A stretch of 7,711 nt of DNA. It comes from Ruminococcaceae bacterium UBA1320 (GTDB taxonomy: Bacteria > Bacillota > Clostridia > Oscillospirales > Ethanoligenentaceae). Every line of letters begins with the position of its first letter. Position 1 is the first letter of the stretch. Both the position numbers and the translations under genes were made by a program. The stretch lies in assembly GCA_002306975.1 (NCBI GenBank), contig DBTI01000303.1:19226-26936 (forward strand), given 5' to 3'. Positions 5,717 to 7,711 of the stretch are shown here, in pieces. Under the pieces are notes generated by a model. That model was not told where the DNA came from. It made no database searches and worked only from the letters and a program-made list of their open reading frames with translations.

Positions 5717-5980
5717 ATGCTAAAAGAAGAAAAGCAAAATATCATCGAGCAAAACCGTATCCATGAAAAAGACACAGGTTCACCCGAAGTTCAGATCGCT
5801 GTTTTAACAAACCGCATCAACAGCCTGAATGAGCATCTTAAAGAGCATAAGAACGATCACCATTCACGCCGCGGTCTTCTTAAAATGGTAGGTCACAGAC
5901 GTAACCTTTTAAACTACCTAATGAAAAAAGACATCAGTCGTTACCGCGCAATTATTGAGAAACTTTCACTGCGTAAGTAA
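5717..5980 (+). CDS. rpsO: 30S ribosomal protein S15
   Basis: An 87-residue protein, close to the usual 88-89. S15 binds the central domain of 16S rRNA early in 30S assembly and contributes to the bridge with the 50S subunit. The family pattern is clear throughout: GSPEVQIAVLTNRINSL (23-39), then LKEHKNDHHSRRGLL (42-56) with the rRNA-contacting H-x-x-D-x-x-S-R-R-G-L core, and RRNLLNYLMKKD near 63-74. The frame is open from a GTG at 5708, but that GTG is part of the GAGGTG ribosome binding site, so the ATG at 5717, six bases after it, is the true start. The gene has its own promoter and a foldable leader. It precedes pnp by 196 bp, the widely conserved rpsO-pnp order. Confidence 0.97.
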   Translation: MLKEEKQNIIEQNRIHEKDTGSPEVQIAVLTNRINSLNEHLKEHKNDHHSRRGLLKMVGHRRNLLNYLMKKDISRYRAIIEKLSLRK

Positions 5981-5989
5981 TGAATAGTT

Positions 5990-6028
5990 TGCGGGGCGGG
6001 TGCGTAGCGCCTGCCTTGCATTTCATTT
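5990..6028 (+). terminator. Weak terminator/attenuator after rpsO
   Basis: Bases 5990-6003 pair with 6007-6020 over 14 positions (four G·U pairs) around the three-base loop GTA. The interrupted T-run TTTCATTT follows. It starts ten bases after the rpsO stop. A competing 7-bp pairing, AGTTTGC (5986-5992) with GCAAACT (6033-6039), shares bases with it. I infer partial termination, so pnp would be expressed by read-through or from a promoter I did not identify. Confidence 0.5.
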
Positions 6029-6054
6029 AAAGGCAAACTGTAATAGCGCAACAC

Positions 6055-6142
6055 CAGGGGGTTGGGCGGTTTTAGCAATAAAGCGGGCGCTTTAAGCTCA
6101 TTAAAACGTCGGCTTGATTGCTGAACCCTGTTTAGCCCCCTG
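6055..6142 (+). promoter_or_regulatory. Large folded RNA in the pnp leader (long-range stem with possible three-way junction)
   Basis: CAGGGGG (6055-6061) pairs with CCCCCTG (6136-6142) and can extend inward with weaker pairs. Inside it, 6068-6079 pairs with 6117-6127 (11 bp, one bulge). Inside that lie two small hairpins, AAAGC/GCTTT (6080-6084/6089-6093) and AAGC/GCTT (6094-6097/6112-6115), making a three-way junction. It ends about 22 bases before the pnp AGGAGGT. In E. coli, PNPase represses its own mRNA through a processed leader stem; an equivalent role here is inference. Confidence 0.5.
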
Positions 6143-6176
6143 TTATTGAAAATTAAAAAATTCAGGAGGTTAATGT

Positions 6177-7711
6177 ATGATCGAAAACTTTCGCACATTT
6201 GAAACAGATTTCGCCGGCAAAAAGCTTGTAATCGAAACCGGCAAAATGGCTCAGCTTACAAACGGCGCCTGCCTTGTCCGCTACGGTGAAACCGTAGTGC
6301 TCGTGAACGTCTGCGCATCAGAAACACCGCGTGAGGGCGTTGATTTCTTCCCTCTCGCCGTTGATTACGCGGAAAGGCTTTATGCCATCGGTAAAATCCC
6401 GGGCAGCTTCTTAAAACGTGAAGGCAGGCCAACCGAAAAGGCTGTCCTCACCAGCCGTGTTATAGACCGCCAGATCAGGCCGCTGTTCCCGAAGGATATG
6501 CGCAACGATGTTACCGTTTCCATTCTTGTTCTCTCTGTTGAGCAAGATTGCCAACCCGAAATTGCCGCAATGGTCGGCACATCGGTTGCTATTTCTATTT
6601 CGGATATTCCGTGGAAGGGCCCGACAGTCGGCGTCGCCATGGGTTATGTCGACGGTCAATATGTCGTAAACCCGGATGCTGAGCAGCGCGAAAAAAGCGA
6701 TATGTATGTCACCGTCGCCGGCACAGAACAAAAGGTCGTAATGATTGAAGCGGGCGCGAACGAGGTTTCCGAAGATATCATGTACGAAGGCATTATGAAG
6801 TCTCATGATGAAATCAAGAAGGTTGTTTCCTTCATAAAAGATATTCAGGGGCAGGTTGGCAAAAAGAAGTTTGCTTATGAGTCACTTGACGTCGACCACG
6901 ACATGTTTGAAGCGTTTGAACAGTTTGCTTCGGAAGATGTCAAGCACGCGCTTGACACCGATGACAAGTCTGTCCGTGAAGAAAGACTCAAGGTCGTTAA
7001 GGCGAAGATTTCCGAGCATTTCAAGGATATATATCCAGACAGCGAAGCGGCATTCGGCGAATGCCTGTATAAGCTGCAAAAGCTCATTGTCCGCCGCTGG
7101 CTGCTTGATGAGCAGCGCCGTGTTGACGGACGCGGCATGGACGAGATCCGCCCGCTGTCGGCTGAGGTTGGTCTTCTTCCCCGCTGCCACGGTACAGGTT
7201 TATTCTCAAGAGGCCAGACACAGGTCCTCACTATTGCGACGCTCGGCCCTGTAGGCGACCAGCAGATGCTTGACGGCATTGATTTTGAAGAATCAAAGCG
7301 TTATATGCACCACTACAACATGCCCGGCTGGACTGTTGGCGAAACAAAGCCGTCACGCGGCCCAGGCAGACGTGAAATCGGTCACGGTGCTCTCGCTGAG
7401 CGTTCACTCGAGCCGGTTCTGCCGACTGAAGACGAGTTTCCGTATGCAATCCGCCTTGTCTCCGAAGTTCTGTCATCCAACGGCTCAACCTCACAGGGCT
7501 CTGTCTGCGGCTCCACGCTTGCTCTTATGGACGCGGGCGTTCCGATAAAAGCACCGGTTGCCGGTATCTCCTGCGGTCTTGTCACCGAGGGCGACCGCTT
7601 CCTTACAATGGTTGATATTCAGGGTCTTGAAGATTTCTTCGGCGACATGGATTTCAAGGTTGCAGGAACACACAAGGGTATCACAGCCATTCAGATGGAT
7701 ATAAAGATTGA
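6177..7711 (+). CDS. pnp: Polyribonucleotide nucleotidyltransferase (PNPase), C-terminus cut by window end
   Basis: A phosphorolytic 3'-5' exoribonuclease that releases nucleoside diphosphates during mRNA decay and can also add 3' tails. It acts as a ring-shaped trimer. The 511 visible residues hold the first RNase PH domain (about 10-145, with VIDRQIRPLFPKDMRNDV), the helical PNPase domain (about 225-310) and the second, catalytic RNase PH domain (from GRGMDEIRPL near 317). That domain includes GLLPRCHGTGLFSRGQTQVL and the phosphate-site region SSNGSTSQGSVCG. D486 and D492 in EDFFGDMDFKVAGT fall at the same numbers as the E. coli catalytic aspartates. The KH and S1 RNA-binding domains lie beyond the window. 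The start is the ATG at 6177: AGGAGGT is seven bases upstream, and the nearby ATG at 6173 opens a frame that soon stops. Confidence 0.98.
   Translation, partial: MIENFRTFETDFAGKKLVIETGKMAQLTNGACLVRYGETVVLVNVCASETPREGVDFFPLAVDYAERLYAIGKIPGSFLKREGRPTEKAVLTSRVIDRQIRPLFPKDMRNDVTVSILVLSVEQDCQPEIAAMVGTSVAISISDIPWKGPTVGVAMGYVDGQYVVNPDAEQREKSDMYVTVAGTEQKVVMIEAGANEVSEDIMYEGIMKSHDEIKKVVSFIKDIQGQVGKKKFAYESLDVDHDMFEAFEQFASEDVKHALDTDDKSVREERLKVVKAKISEHFKDIYPDSEAAFGECLYKLQKLIVRRWLLDEQRRVDGRGMDEIRPLSAEVGLLPRCHGTGLFSRGQTQVLTIATLGPVGDQQMLDGIDFEESKRYMHHYNMPGWTVGETKPSRGPGRREIGHGALAERSLEPVLPTEDEFPYAIRLVSEVLSSNGSTSQGSVCGSTLALMDAGVPIKAPVAGISCGLVTEGDRFLTMVDIQGLEDFFGDMDFKVAGTHKGITAIQMDIKI

Noticed and set aside
6411..7673. 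Several open frames on the minus strand and a second plus frame across pnp.
   Set aside because: They are shadows of the pnp coding frame, which has full family similarity and intact catalytic residues.

Overview
The window looks like chromosomal DNA from a mid-GC Firmicute, most likely a clostridium of the Oscillospiraceae/Ruminococcaceae type. The reasons are the rpsO-then-pnp order, AGGAGG-like ribosome binding sites, a lipoprotein-type amino acid binding protein and extended -10 promoters. The family-level guess is inference from style, not from a marker comparison.

Region 1 (1-2513, minus strand) is a compact polar amino acid ABC uptake operon. In transcription order it holds an unrecognised 127-residue protein, a lipoprotein substrate-binding protein, a one-component permease and the ATPase, which runs off the window start. 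A strong stem-loop sits between the binding protein and the permease and could keep binding-protein mRNA in excess.

Region 2 (2514-3628) has no intact recognised gene. It holds a short operon leader and three copies of a 50-85 bp repeat, each encoding on the minus strand a stem-loop followed by a T-run. A perfect 41-bp interrupted palindrome lies between copies 1 and 2. The rest is an AT-rich stretch that looks like decayed coding sequence on the plus strand, ending 21 bp before the next gene.

Region 3 (3629-4969, plus) is a solitary beta-class DNA adenine methyltransferase of the type III Mod-like family. No restriction gene is visible in the window. It converges on a small four-helix membrane protein (5023-5448, minus) that has its own good promoter and ribosome binding site.

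Region 4 (5449-7711, plus) is core genome: rpsO (ribosomal protein S15) with a clear promoter and a structured leader, then pnp (polynucleotide phosphorylase, cut by the window end). The rpsO-pnp gap is almost entirely foldable RNA: a GC-rich stem with a weak T-run, then a long-range stem closing a possible three-way junction just before the pnp ribosome binding site.

No CRISPR array, tRNA, rRNA or intact transposase was seen. The most unusual material is the repeat/palindrome cluster and gene remnant of region 2, and the RNA structures around rpsO and pnp.
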